DNA of 64,000 bases from Elusimicrobiota bacterium. GTDB taxonomy: Bacteria; Elusimicrobiota; Elusimicrobia; FEN-1173. Positions 26,043 through 36,992 of this stretch are shown here, piece after piece (within the stretch, counting starts at the first letter, position 1; every line of letters begins with the position of its first letter). Where the stretch lies: the NCBI GenBank assembly GCA_016714745.1, contig JADKCG010000020.1, positions 27,381-91,380 on the forward strand, in the 5' to 3' direction. The notes beneath the pieces were generated by a model. The model was not told the DNA's origin and made no database searches. It worked only from the letters and a program-made list of their open reading frames with translations. The position numbers and the translations under genes are program-made.

Positions 26043-28805
26043 ATGAGCCAGATTAAACCGTTGAACAGCGAAAGCCTTCCTTCCTCTTTCCCCGGGGGAG
26101 ATCCCGCCCATGACGTGTTTCGGGGGGACAAGGGGTCGTTGGATGTCTTCTTCCAACCGAAGTCCGTGGCGGTGGTGGGGGCGACGGAACATGCGGGGAC
26201 CGTTGGACGCACACTGCTTTGGAATTTGATTTCGTCTTCTTTTGGCGGGACGGTCTACCCTGTCAACCCGAAACGTCCCAGCGTGCTTGGGATTAAAGCG
26301 TATCCACGCATCTCTGATATTCCGGAGGCCGTGGATTTGGCTGTGATCGCCACTCCGGCGGCTTCGGTGCCGGACATTATCTCGGAGTGTGTGTCCTTGG
26401 GGGTTCCGGGGGCTATTATTATTTCGGCGGGATTTAAAGAGAACGGGGCGGAAGGCGCCGCGCTGGAAAAGCGCGTGAGGGAACTGGCCCAGGGGAAAAT
26501 GCGGATTTTGGGGCCCAACTGTCTCGGCTTTATGTGCCCGCCGTCGGGGTTCAATGCGACCTTTGCCAAGGGGATCGCGGCCAAGGGGAATGTGGGTTTT
26601 TTAAGCCAGTCGGGCGCTTTATGCACGGCGGTGTTGGATTGGAGTTTTAAGGAAAAAATTGGGTTCTCCGCGTTCGTCTCGCTCGGGTCCATGTTGGACA
26701 TCGGTTGGGGCGACCTGATCGATTATTTGGGCAACGATCCCAAAACCGAAAGCATCGTGATCTACATGGAATCCGTGGGCGACGCCCGATCGTTTATGTC
26801 GGCGGCCCGGGAAGTGTCCCTTTCGAAGCCCATCATCGTCATTAAGGCCGGGCGCACCGAAGCCGCCGCCAAAGCCGCGGTCAGCCACACGGGGTCTCTC
26901 GTGGGGAGGGACGACGTTTTGGATGCGGCGTTTGAACGGTGCGGCGTGATACGAGTGGACGCTATTTCCGATCTTTTTCAAATGGCCGACGTTTTGGCCA
27001 AACAGCCTCGTCCCAAAGGGCCCCGTCTCACCATTGTCACCAACGCGGGCGGACCGGGTGTGTTGGCGGCGGACGCGTTGATTGAAAATGGGGGCAGTTG
27101 GCGGACCTTAGCGCCGAGACCATGAAAGAGTTGAACGGATTTCTTCCAGGCCCCTGGAGCCACGGCAACCCTGTGGATGTTTTGGGGGATGCGGACGCGG
27201 CACGCTATGGCCATGCTTTTGAGGCCGCGGCTAAAGATCCCAACTCCGATGGGATCCTTATGATCTTGACGCCCCAAGACATGACCGACGCCACGGGGTC
27301 GGCCCAACAACTGGCGCTCAAGGCTTCCACAATGGGAGGGAAGCCTATTCTCACCAGTTGGATGGGGGGTGAAACAGTGGAGGCCGGACGAACCATCTTG
27401 CATGAGGCCAAAGTTCCTGTCTTTAATTATCCCGATACCGCGGCGAAAATCTTTTGCACGATGTATTCCTACAACGCTAATCTGCAATCCCTCTACGAAA
27501 CGCCGCGACTTTCCATCGGGGTCCACGAGGAAGGCGTTGATTTGAAAAGCGCCGAGGCGCTCGTGCAAAACGCCCGGGCCACCGGCCGGACGGTGTTGAC
27601 GGAAGAAGAGTCCAAACGGTTGCTGGCTCTTTATGGCATCCCCACCGTCGAGACACGCCTCGCGGCCACGGCGGAGGACGCGGCCCGTGAGGCCGAGTCC
27701 CTGGGGTTCCCCATCGTCCTCAAACTTCATTCCAAAACCATCACGCACAAATCCGATGTGGGAGGGGTAATCCTCAACTTAGCGGACGCCGCGTCGGTGC
27801 GCCGGGCGTTTGAATCGATTCGCACCAATGTGCAGGAACTTAAGGGGTCGGGCCATTTTGAGGGTGTCACGGTCCAACACATGATTCGCTGGGAAGGCCA
27901 CGAGGTGATCCTGGGCGCGAGCCCTGATCCTCAATTCGGCCCCATGCTCCTCTTCGGCACGGGGGGAAACTGGTGGAAATTTATCAAGACAAAGCCTTGG
28001 GGCTTCCGCCCCTGACGAGCACCTTGGCCCGTCGCATGATGGCGAAAACGAAAATTTGGAAAGCGCTCCAGGGCGTGCGGGGGCAAAAGATTTCGGACTT
28101 AGCGGCGTTGGAGAAGGTGATGATCCGGTTCAGTTGGTTGGTGCTTGAGCAAGCGGCGGTCAAAGAAGTGGACATCAATCCGCTTTTGGTTTCCCCCGAG
28201 GGCGTGATCGCTATGGATGCCCGGGTGGCTCTTTATACGGCGGCGGAGGAAAAAACAAAAGCCCGTTTCGCCATTCGGCCCTATCCGATCAATTACGAAA
28301 AAATGGTCAAGGCCAAAGACGGGACCGACCTTCGGTTTCGGCCGGTCCGACCGGAAGACGAACCGCTGTTCGTCGATTTTCATGCGAAGGTCTCGGAAAA
28401 AAGCGTCATCAGCCGGTACGGATCTTTCGAATACACCGATCGGGTGGCTCACGATCGCCTTCGACGGGTGTGTTTTGTGGATTACGACCGTCAGACTGTT
28501 TTTGTCGCTGAACAGCGCGCGTCCAAGGATCATCCGGCGTGCCTCTGGGCGGTGGGCCGGTTGTCCCGACGGCCTGGGACAAAAAAGCCCAATGGACCAT
28601 GTTGGTGGCCGACCCCTACCAAAAACGGGGCGTCGGGACGGAATTTCTCAAAAATATGATCGCGGTTGCCCGGGCGGAAGGCGTAACAACAATTTGGGCG
28701 GAGATCCGCCAGGAGAACAAGGAAATGCTTCACGTCTCCGAACGGCTCGGGTTCCGGCAGACCACCTGCACGGACGGCACGGTGCGCGTGCACCTGGAAT
28801 TATGA
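26043..28805 (+). CDS. ADP-forming acyl-CoA synthetase fused to a GNAT acetyltransferase (frame-broken)
   Basis: A single gene of about 920 codons. In order: CoA-binding domain (VAVVGATEHAGTVGRTLLWNL), succinyl-CoA-ligase-like flavodoxin domain (GFLSQSGALCTAVLDW, with active-site His in AAVSHTGSLVGRDDV), ATP-grasp domain (RLLALYGIPTVETRLAAT; PIVLKLHSKTITHKSDVGGV) and a C-terminal GNAT domain (VADPYQKRGVGTEFLKNM). Three frame shifts, at about 27095 (GGGGGC), 27965 (GGGGGGAAA) and 28580 (CAAAAAAG), all sit at homopolymers. Enzymes of this layout make acetyl-CoA or energy from acetate/acyl-CoA, or act as protein acetyltransferases. Which applies cannot be decided here. Confidence 0.85.
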
Positions 28806-28810
28806 TGAGG

Positions 28811-28881
28811 TGGGAGCGCGGGAGCCTTGCCCACAGAAAATTCACTATCCAAAAAGAGCGGGCTGGACGCCCGCGCTCCCA
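28811..28881. repeat. Long-armed hairpin repeat G
   Basis: Perfect 12-bp inverted repeat TGGGAGCGCGGG (28811-28822) and CCCGCGCTCCCA (28870-28881), plus an inner GCGGGC/GCCCGC pair. It fills almost the whole gap between the acyl-CoA synthetase stop and the ADH start, so it replaces any promoter there. Confidence 0.6.
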
Positions 28882-28884
28882 ACC

Positions 28885-29925
28885 GTGATATCCGCGCGCG
28901 GATACGCCGCCCCGGCCGCTGGTCAACCGTTGGGCCCGTTTCAATTTGATCGCCGGGATCCTGGATCTGAGGATGTGGTGATTGAAATTCTGTATTGCGG
29001 TATTTGCCACAGCGATATTCATTCGGTGCGGGACGAATGGGGCCGTGGGAATTATCCCATGGTGCCTGGCCACGAAATTGTGGGGCGGGTGAGTCGGACG
29101 GGGGCTGGGGTGACCCGCTTTAAGCCGGGGAACTTGGTGGGCGTGGGATGTTTTGTGGATTCTTGCCGGGGCTGTTCTGCCTGCAAGAGCGGGCAGGAAA
29201 ATTATTGCGAAAAGGGCGCGCTGTTCACGTATAACAGTCATGACAAAGAAGGGAACGCCACACGGGGAGGCTATTCTTCCCACATTGTAGTGGATGAGAA
29301 TTATGTTCTGCGGATCCCGGACGGTTTGTCCCCGAACCGGGCGGCGCCGCTCCTTTGCGCGGGAATCACCACCTATTCGCCGTTAAAACACTGGAAGGTG
29401 GGACGGGGGCATTCGTTGGGTGTGGTGGGGTTGGGGGGACTGGGCCACATGGCGGTGAAGTTCGGCGCTTCCCTTGGGGCCAAGGTGACAGTGTTCAGCT
29501 CGTCTGCCCACAAACGAGAAGAGTCCAGCCATTTGGGAGCTCATAACTTTGTTCTCACGAAAGAGAAAAAGACCATGGACGGTCTTTTAAACAGTTTCGA
29601 TTTCATTATTGACACCGTTTCGGCCACCCATGACGTGGATTCTCTGCTGGCGCTTCTTCGTCGGGAAGGGACGCTCATCCTTGTTGGCGCCCCGGGCGAC
29701 CCCCTTTCGCTTTCCACGTTTTCGCTCATTATGGGAAGACGAACCATGGCGGGGTCGCTGATCGGGGGCATTAAGGAAACCCAGGAAATGCTCGACTATT
29801 GTGCCAAAAGGGATGTTCAGGCGGATGTGGAAGTCATCCCCGTTTCCCGCGTGAACGAAGCGTATGAGCGGGTTTTGCGCGGAGACGTGCGCTACCGATT
29901 TGTGTTGGACATGAAAACCCTGTGA
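28885..29925 (+). CDS. Zinc alcohol dehydrogenase, YahK/cinnamyl-alcohol type
   Basis: 346 aa from GTG 28885; the upstream codons come from the hairpin repeat. Catalytic zinc: C38 in YCGICHSDIH, H in GHEIVG and a later Cys. Structural zinc: the four Cys in DSCRGCSACKSGQENYC. Rossmann loop VGLGGLGHMAVKFG. It reduces aldehydes with NADPH, as is usual for the family. Its stop overlaps the start of the next gene (TGATG). Confidence 0.88.
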   Translation: MISARGYAAPAAGQPLGPFQFDRRDPGSEDVVIEILYCGICHSDIHSVRDEWGRGNYPMVPGHEIVGRVSRTGAGVTRFKPGNLVGVGCFVDSCRGCSACKSGQENYCEKGALFTYNSHDKEGNATRGGYSSHIVVDENYVLRIPDGLSPNRAAPLLCAGITTYSPLKHWKVGRGHSLGVVGLGGLGHMAVKFGASLGAKVTVFSSSAHKREESSHLGAHNFVLTKEKKTMDGLLNSFDFIIDTVSATHDVDSLLALLRREGTLILVGAPGDPLSLSTFSLIMGRRTMAGSLIGGIKETQEMLDYCAKRDVQADVEVIPVSRVNEAYERVLRGDVRYRFVLDMKTL

Positions 29926-31079
29926 TGAAATCCCCCGAACTTTATTTCGATAACGCGGCCACCTCTTGGCCGAAACCTCCCGCCGTGGTTAAAAGCTTGG
30001 AGGTTTACGATCGGGAGGTCGGCGCGAGCGCCGGGCGAGGGGCGTATCCTCGAGCTCAGGCGTCGGGCGAAATTCTTGCGGGGTGCCGAACGGCACTGGC
30101 GCGGCTGATGAACGCTCCCGACCCGCGGCGTGTGATTTTTACGCTTAACTGTTCCGACGCATTAAACCTGGCGATCCACGGACTGCCTTGGCGTCGTGGC
30201 GACCGGGTGTTGGTGACGCCGTTTGAACACAACTCTGTTTTGCGTCCTTTGCATGCGCTGAAAGTCCGGCGCGGGATCGGCATTGACGTTATGCCCGTGG
30301 ACGCGGACGGGCGGGTTCTAGTGGAAAAGTTGCCCGGCGCTCTCAAGGCTCGGACCCGGTTGATCGCGTGCGTCCATGCGTCCAATGTGACAGGCGTTAT
30401 TCAGCCCGTGGCCGAGGTAGGGACGTTTTCTCGACGGAAAGGAATTCTCTTTTTGGTGGATGCGGCCCAATCCGCTGGGGCGATCCCGATCGACATGCAG
30501 GCCATGAAAATTGATCTGTTGGCGTTCCCGGGACACAAGAGCCTTTTGGGTCCTTTGGGCACCGGGGCGCTTGTTTTAGGCAAAGAGATTGATCTTGATC
30601 CTCTGCGCCAGGGAGGAACCGGGAGCCTTTCTGAAATTGAAGTTCAACCGGATTTTTATCCGGACCGGCTGGAAACGGGCAGTCACAACGCCCCGGGTCT
30701 TTTGGGGCTCTGGGAAGGAGTAAATTTTGTTTCCAAGCGGGGAGTGGGGGCCATCCGGAGACATGAGCGCGCGTTGTTGGACCAATTTATGGAGGGGCTT
30801 TCGTCCCTGTCTTCGGTTCGGATTTTTGGGCCGTCCCACAGCGCTCATCGGGCGGCGGTGGTGTCGCTCCGCTGGGGGGAGGAGGATCCTCGGCGTACGG
30901 CGGCGCGGTTGTGGGAACGGGGGCGGGTGATGGTGCGGGCGGGGCTTCACTGCGCTCCTTGGGCGCACAAACAGATCGGGACGTTTCCCCAAGGGACATT
31001 TCGGTTTTCGTTTGGGCCGTTTGTGACGTCAAAACAGATTGATCGGGCGCTGGCCGCGTTAAGAACGTTAAATAAATGA
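29925..31079 (+). CDS. Class V aminotransferase / cysteine desulfurase-like protein
   Basis: 384 aa PLP enzyme. YFDNAATSWPKPP is the conserved entrance; HASNVTGVIQPV and DAAQSAGAIPID carry the His and Asp of the cofactor site, and FPGHKSLLGPLGTG has the Schiff-base Lys. RAGLHCAPWAH supplies the C-terminal catalytic Cys, as in SufS-like desulfurases and their relatives. Length is normal. No SufBCD genes are adjacent. Confidence 0.85.
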   Translation: MKSPELYFDNAATSWPKPPAVVKSLEVYDREVGASAGRGAYPRAQASGEILAGCRTALARLMNAPDPRRVIFTLNCSDALNLAIHGLPWRRGDRVLVTPFEHNSVLRPLHALKVRRGIGIDVMPVDADGRVLVEKLPGALKARTRLIACVHASNVTGVIQPVAEVGTFSRRKGILFLVDAAQSAGAIPIDMQAMKIDLLAFPGHKSLLGPLGTGALVLGKEIDLDPLRQGGTGSLSEIEVQPDFYPDRLETGSHNAPGLLGLWEGVNFVSKRGVGAIRRHERALLDQFMEGLSSLSSVRIFGPSHSAHRAAVVSLRWGEEDPRRTAARLWERGRVMVRAGLHCAPWAHKQIGTFPQGTFRFSFGPFVTSKQIDRALAALRTLNK

Positions 31080-31100
31080 AGAGCATGGCCGTTGATTTCG

Positions 31101-32912
31101 ATGGAAAAAGGGCCGGCAAAGGGGGGAAAAAAAAAAACGACCCGGGGCCCGTTCACGGACAAAATGACTCGTTCCTCTAACCCGGTTCAGGTTCTGTTTC
31201 GGCAGATACGGTTGCGGCCGTTTTTTGCGCTCCGGCAACGGTTTAAAGAAGGATATGGGGTTTTGGATTTTCGCGCGGACCTCCTGGCCGGGGTGACGGT
31301 GGGACTTGTGGCACTGCCCCTTACCATGGCTCTGGCGGTGGCCAGCGGGGTCCCGCCGCAACAGGGGTTGTACACGGCCATCATTGCTGGGTTTGTTGTG
31401 CCACTCTTTGGCGGTTCTCGAACTCAGGTGACGGGGCCCACCGCCGCTTTTGTCGTCATCCTCTCGCCGATTGCTTCTCGGTTTGGTCTTCCGGGTCTAT
31501 TGATGGCCGGGTTTATGGCGGGTGTTATTTTATTGGTCATGGGCCTGGCCCGAATGGGTCAAGTGATCGAGTTTGTGCCCTATCCCGTGACAACGGGGTT
31601 TACCGCTGGGATCGCCTTGGTGATCGGCACGTTGCAAATGAAAGACTTTTTTGGGTTGAAGCCCGGCCCGCTTCCCGACCACTACATCGAGCGCGTGAGA
31701 ACCCTTTGGGCGGCGCTGGACACGGTTTCGTTAACGGAAATGTCCGTGGGTCTAATCACCCTGGGGATCCTGATCCTCTGGCCAAAAGTTTCGCGGCGGG
31801 TTCCCGCTTTATTGGCGGGGCTTGGCATCGTGACGGTGGGGGTGGCCATGGCCCAGCACTTTTGGCCGGGGTTGGAGGTGGCCACCATTCAGACTCGATT
31901 TCCTTCCTCCACGGGAGGCGGAATCCCGGCGGGGCCGCCGCCGTTTGTTTGGCCCTGGAATTGGGTCGGGCCAAACGGCGTGCCGCCCGTTATTTCAATT
32001 CGCTACATTGAGAGTCTTCTCCCCGCGGCGTTCGCTATTGCCCTCTTGGGCGCCATTGAATCCCTGCTCTCTGCTGTGGTGGCCGACGGGATGACCCGCA
32101 CCCGACATGATCCGGACGCGGAACTGGTGGCGTTGGGCCAGGGGAACATGTTGGGTGCTTTTTTCGGAGGGATCCCCGCCACGGGGGCTTTTGCCCGCAC
32201 AGCGGCCAATATCCGGGCCGGCGCGCGGTCGCCGATTTCAGCCATGGTCCACGCGTTGTTCATTCTTTTGGCTGTTATCTTCTTTGGGCCGATCATCTCG
32301 AAAGTGCCCATGGCGGCCATGGCGGCGCTTCTCCTGGTGGTGGCCTACCATATGTCGGAAATCCATCGGGTGCGCCAACTTCTCCGCATTGCGCCCCGAA
32401 GTGACATTTTGGTTCTGATCGTGTGCTTCCTATTGACGGTGTGTTTCGACATGGTGATTGGCGTTTCCGTGGGAATCGTCTTGGCGGCTTTGCTTTTTTT
32501 GCGTCGGATGGCAGGCCATACGCGTGGCCGGGTGGTGGCGGAAGGCCATGCGGCCATTGGGCGGCCGATTCCCAAAGACGTTTTCGTTTACGAAATCACG
32601 GGGCCGCTCTTTTTTGGCGCGGTGGAAAACGCGGTTGGATCCCTGCGGGCGTTGGGACAAAACATTAAGTCCGTGGTCCTCCTGATGGAAGATGTGTCCC
32701 ATTTGGACGTGACGGCGTTGGTTTCATTGGAAAGCGCGCTGTTGGATATTCTTCGGACCCGGCGTCAGGTGGTGTTGGTGGGGGCCGGGACTCAACCCCT
32801 TCGTCTTCTTCGCCAAGCCGGTTTGGTGGGTGAAGGGAAACCTGTTCACGTGTGCGGGACGGTGGATGAGGCGCTGGAGCGAATAAAATCCGGTTTGTCG
32901 TTGCCCCATTGA
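31101..32912 (+). CDS. SulP-family anion transporter with STAS domain
   Basis: About 600 aa. SulP signature near the start: DLLAGVTVGLVALPLTMALAVASGVPPQQGLYTA. About 12-14 membrane segments, with the conserved GGIPATGAFARTAANIRAG segment. The C-terminal STAS domain (from about residue 495) contains LMEDVSHLDVTALVSLE. It would transport sulfate, bicarbonate or a dicarboxylate. The start is uncertain: TTG 31092, ATG 31101 or ATG 31164, separated by a poly-A run that could hide an indel. Confidence 0.9.
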   Translation: MEKGPAKGGKKKTTRGPFTDKMTRSSNPVQVLFRQIRLRPFFALRQRFKEGYGVLDFRADLLAGVTVGLVALPLTMALAVASGVPPQQGLYTAIIAGFVVPLFGGSRTQVTGPTAAFVVILSPIASRFGLPGLLMAGFMAGVILLVMGLARMGQVIEFVPYPVTTGFTAGIALVIGTLQMKDFFGLKPGPLPDHYIERVRTLWAALDTVSLTEMSVGLITLGILILWPKVSRRVPALLAGLGIVTVGVAMAQHFWPGLEVATIQTRFPSSTGGGIPAGPPPFVWPWNWVGPNGVPPVISIRYIESLLPAAFAIALLGAIESLLSAVVADGMTRTRHDPDAELVALGQGNMLGAFFGGIPATGAFARTAANIRAGARSPISAMVHALFILLAVIFFGPIISKVPMAAMAALLLVVAYHMSEIHRVRQLLRIAPRSDILVLIVCFLLTVCFDMVIGVSVGIVLAALLFLRRMAGHTRGRVVAEGHAAIGRPIPKDVFVYEITGPLFFGAVENAVGSLRALGQNIKSVVLLMEDVSHLDVTALVSLESALLDILRTRRQVVLVGAGTQPLRLLRQAGLVGEGKPVHVCGTVDEALERIKSGLSLPH

Positions 32913-32924
32913 GGGGGCGATTTT
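32903..32924 (+). terminator. Possible terminator at the end of the SulP gene
   Basis: GCCCC-ATTGAG-GGGGC followed by GATTTT. The stop codon lies in the loop. Stem short, T-run only four. Confidence 0.35.
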
Positions 32925-32972
32925 CTGGAACGTAAAAAACAATGCGACTGATCAATTGGGCATCAACAAACG

Positions 32973-33043
32973 GCATTGGCCAGGATTCCCCGGCTGGCAC
33001 GGGGCTTCCATCGATAGGGTGCGGACGGAAATGTTCCGTCAGC
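32973..33043 (-). repeat. Dispersed repeat B, copy 3 (inverted, shortened)
   Basis: On the minus strand it reads AGCTGACGGAACATTTCCGT ... GTGCCAGCCGGGGAATCCTGG, matching both ends of copy 1 with about 27 internal bases missing. Confidence 0.55.
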
Positions 33044-33104
33044 TGAAATGTGTAGGTTAGGTTTTTCTGGTTTTTGCCGATATAGTCTTGGAGGACAACC
33101 TACC

Positions 33105-36100
33105 ATGAAAGACAACGACCAAGAAGCTCATGAGATTCAATACATCAACCTTAAGCTGGCCGGACGGGGGCAACCCACGTTTCGCGGTGTTTCGGGCGAT
33201 CTTCTTGAGGTGGCGTGGCCGCTTTTGCAGAACCATCAAGAAAAAAGCCGGCTTTTGGCTGGACATCTCTGCCCTGCCGATCGGCGGATTCAGAATTTCC
33301 TTCACGCTTATTTCCATGAAACAGAGGGGCGAACTCCCGTCGCTCTGCCGAATTTGACGTTTACGCTAGATCGGCCGGGTTTGGCCAAGATGCTTTCCTT
33401 CCTCCGGACAAGGATCTTTTTTCTTCTGAAATCGTGACCACCTACCGTGTTAAGCAGGGCATCCTTCATAACCCCAAAAGCGATCGGCGGACCACGGCCG
33501 GGGTTTTTCATGTGGCCGAGGGGGGCTTTCCGATTCCCTGGGACAAAAAAGCCGTGCCAAAAAACGTTTTTCGAAATTTATTAGGGGCCGCTGTTGTTCC
33601 TCCGGAAGATTACAAGCTTTTGCCCTTTACCGCGGGTCAAGCGGAAAAGGCGCGGGTGTGGGTATCTCTGCTTTTGCGTCCGTTGGTGTGCCCGGCGGTT
33701 CCTGGGCATCGGACAGAGAAACGCATGGAAATACGGTTTTTCGCACCGGGGTCCATGGTGGGGAATTTGGATTTTCTGGAACGGATTTTTGGGAACGCCG
33801 GGGATCCTTCTCTTCCCGCCAACGATGCGGCCCTCGATCCCGATGGCTGGACAGGTCACACGGGGTGCGTGATTTTGGCTCCGCACTTGGTCACGTTGAA
33901 GAAAAAAGATCTTGGGCTTCCTCCCCGCGCCCAGGCCACCGACCGGCAGAAACGGGACGGCATGTGCTGGGACAAACCCGACGAACTTTACAACGAGGGA
34001 CAGGCGTTTAAAGTCGCCGCCCGCGACGCGCGGGGCGTCATGGTCACCTTGATCGCCGACAACTATTTTGGCTATTGCAAGAAAGAAGTTAAAACCCAAA
34101 TCAGTTATTCCGCCAACCTTTATGGTTTAGCGGAAGAGGAACATGCGGGGGGCGCGATCGCTTTCGCCAGCTACGACCTCGGGGTCCGATTTGCCCAGGA
34201 AGTCCGATTGATCCCCCAGAACGGACTGACTTTCGCCGACATCGTCAAAGAATATGGTTCCTTCATGGAAATCCAACCCGAAGGGTATGGCATTGATCGA
34301 CGGTTCTCTGATGTTTTGTACGTTCCTGAGGATGCCGTCTTTGACATGAACGCCAAAACCGTCTCCTGGGACTGGGACGGCAAAAACCGAGCCATTCGTC
34401 TCTTGGCACGAAATACGTACCTTTTGCCGAACGGATATAAAGTTGGTCTTTCTCACACAGTGGGCGGCCAGGGATGGCATCTCACCGGATCCTCTGCTGA
34501 GGGGACGCTTTGTCATAAACCCAGCACCGTGAGCGGGGGGGGGAAGTCCGAAATTTCAAAATCCATTGAAGACGCCATGGTTCAAGGGCCGGTTTTTGTG
34601 GCCGATTTCCAAAAAGACATGGACTTGGTGGATTCAATCATTGATCGGCCGTACACCGGACGGTTTAAGGATCCGCACATGGACAAGCACCCCTCGCGGA
34701 CGATCCTCGGACCGGATCGATCGTTGGGGTCCGTCATTAAATTGTTGACGCCCGCGCCCGCCTACAATGACGATTTCAATGAATGGCTTCGTTCTATCCC
34801 GGCCCATATCAAAGATCTTGTCTTTGTGCTTAAACGATTTTACCGGCCCGAATGGGGCGCAGAATGGCGCAAACATTTTAGTGTGGATATGGTCAACGGC
34901 GCCCCTGGCCACGAATTGAAACTGGACGGGCGGCGGTTGCGGGCCACCTATTTGCGGGTGGGGTTTGAGCGGGACGGATCGCGGCGGATTTGTCGGGTTC
35001 GGCAGGATTTTGTTCCCACCGACAAAGTCCAGATGGAAGACGATATCACGGCGTCCGTTGTTGTCCCCGGTCGATTCTGCCGGGTCTCCGCTTAGACGGA
35101 ACCCATCCCAGCGTTAAAATTGTGACCAACTGTGAAAAGCTTTTGTTTCAACGCCCCGACGACGCGATCATTCCTGGCTACGACAAACAAGCCGAGGCCG
35201 ACATGTCTGGGTCGAACGTTTTTCTCTCCAACTGGGAACCCTTGGGGAGGAAGGATGCCGAGTTTTTGGTGGAAGACGCGATCACGTTCGAACAGTTCAC
35301 CGCGCCGGTACAGGACCTGTTCAAGAGATTTCTCTCAGACGGAACGCCGGCCCACATCGTGTCGTCTTCCCGTCCCCGCATGGTCGACGGAAAACCGTCG
35401 AAGAACCCGCGATATTTGCAGGAACGCCCCGACTTAACGGACCCGCGATCTGTGGTGATTGCCGAAATGGGCACGCGATTGTTTCGAAAGATTCCCGCTG
35501 ACCAACCCGTCCCTTGGGTGGTGGACGCGGTTCTTCCGGCGCGGCGCAACAATCCTCCGGAACCGGCTAAAAAGGGGCCGGCGGCCCCACCTCTCTGCGT
35601 TTACAACCCCATCCATTTTCAGGAACTCCCTGAACTCTTTATGGATTTCATCTGCAGTCTCACGGGAAAATCACCTTCCACCACAGGGTTCGGGTCCGAG
35701 GGAGCGTTAACGAAAGGCCCCTTTAATGCCATGCCACCCGTCATCGATTTGAACAACGCGCTGGTATCGTATATCTTGACCGGCTATCATGGGTTCACGA
35801 CGGCCGCGGGGTATATTGGACCCCATCTGCGCGTGGATCACGACGTCAGCTTGTTGGCTCCCGAAATTTGGGCCCGCCTGAACGCTGACGAGTTGGATCC
35901 GGCGTTCCTGATCCAGGAAGGCTATTTGGAACCGGTGAAGGATTTAGAGCACGAAGGCCGGGAAATTCCCGCCAGCCGGCTGGGCTATCGCATCACCGAA
36001 AAATTTGTGCGGGGATTTTTGGGGCGGGTGTTCAACAATCCCAACGTCGTGTTCACGCAAGAAATGTTGCGGCCAGAGATTCAAGACCTGGACGTTTTCG

Positions 36101-36543
36101 TTCAGGGGGTGGAGGCCATCGTTGAAGCGCAAAAGCATGTGGCCGAGGATTATTTCTCGGACGGGAGTGTGGCGCAGGCCTGTCCGCCGCTTCGAGCGCT
36201 TCTGCACATCATGGCGAAGGGCAGTTATGAAGGCAAAGGTCCCGCCCATCCCGACGTCCGCGCTCTTTTCAACCGGGAAAAATTATTGAAGAGCGATTGG
36301 TATCAAGCGCGCCTGGCGGCCCAGCAAAAGAAGGACATTCACCTTTGGACGGAGCACGTGGCCCATTTGGAAGAAGCGTTGAAATCGTTCCCCGCCGCTG
36401 AATTTCCCAAATTGGCCATCGACAAACGCCTGGCCGATGCTCGAAAGAATTTAGTGGAAGTTCAAAGCCCCGCTTACCTCGCTTCGCTCATCGGCACCCT
36501 CGGCCTCGACCCCGCGGCGGTCCTTATAAAACCCGGATTCTGA
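33105..36543 (+). CDS. Large conserved protein of unknown function (frame-broken)
   Basis: About 1145 codons once two one-base shifts are bridged: near 33400 (into LPPDKDLFSSEIV) and near 35080 (into LRLDGTHPSVKIVTNCE). ATG 33105 has GGAGGA upstream and a possible TATAGT -10 box at 33081. The sequence is well conserved in style, soluble and without signal peptide: VKQGILHNPKSDRRTTAGVF, DMDLVDSIIDRPYTGRF, FGSEGALTKGPFNAMPP and RVFNNPNVVF are striking low-indel stretches. I do not know a function. The last residues (KPGF, stop) are encoded by repeat C, so the true C-terminus may be lost. Confidence 0.7.
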
Positions 36544-36600
36544 AATAGGACACGGCATTCGACGAAGAATCCGGGACATTTTCCTCCTCAAAACGCTCAA
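36528..36600 (+). repeat. Element C, copy 2 (one arm)
   Basis: AAAACCCGGATTCTGAAATA followed by GGACACGGCATTCGACGAAG matches the left arm of element C at 17641. The right arm is missing. It overlaps the end of the large unknown gene and abuts an ATPase remnant. Confidence 0.6.
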
Positions 36601-36612
36601 CCGTAGACATCG

Positions 36613-36762
36613 CACACGCCCCGGAACGGATTCCAATAAAGAGTGAACTTCATTCAATAGATCCGGCAACCGTTGGATCTCATCGACAAAAACGGTCAAA
36701 ATGCCCGAGGGGGGCAACGCTCCCTCCACCTCTGCCCGAAACGCGCCCGGTTCCTTTAGCCT
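36613..36762 (-). pseudogene. Remnant of an AAA_14/DUF4143-type ATPase
   Basis: Fifty codons on the minus strand include EPGAFRAEVEGALP and the Walker B region LTVFVDEIQRLPDLLNEV followed by HSLLESVPGRV. This is the middle of the AAA_14 domain; both ends are missing, replaced by element C on one side and repeat B on the other. Confidence 0.6.
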
Positions 36763-36771
36763 GAAAATCCC

Positions 36772-36900
36772 AGTTGACGGAGTCTTTCCGTCCGGGAGGG
36801 CTGAAAAAAATGTTCCGGACCTGTTGACAGAAGCCCTGTGCCAACCGCGGTGTCGCTAGATACCGTCTCAGTTTGTAGGATGAGAGGGAATCCCGGCTAA
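36772..36900 (+). repeat. Dispersed repeat B, copy 2 (with internal insert)
   Basis: Starts AGTTGACGGAGTCTTTCCGT and ends GGGAATCCCGGCTAA as in copy 1, but about 37 extra bases lie between CCAACCG and GGGAATCCC. Confidence 0.6.
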
Positions 36901-36992
36901 CACAGCTGTCCGGTAAAAGGTCGACGAAAACCACCCCTCCTCCAGTCATTCCGGCATGGGGTTGCCGGCCCGTCTCCTCGTTTCTTGTATTT

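Noticed and set aside
33058..33086. Promoter of the large unknown gene (TATAGT at 33081)
   Set aside because: The -10 box is good but no acceptable -35 lies 16-18 bp upstream, so it is mentioned only in the gene entry.
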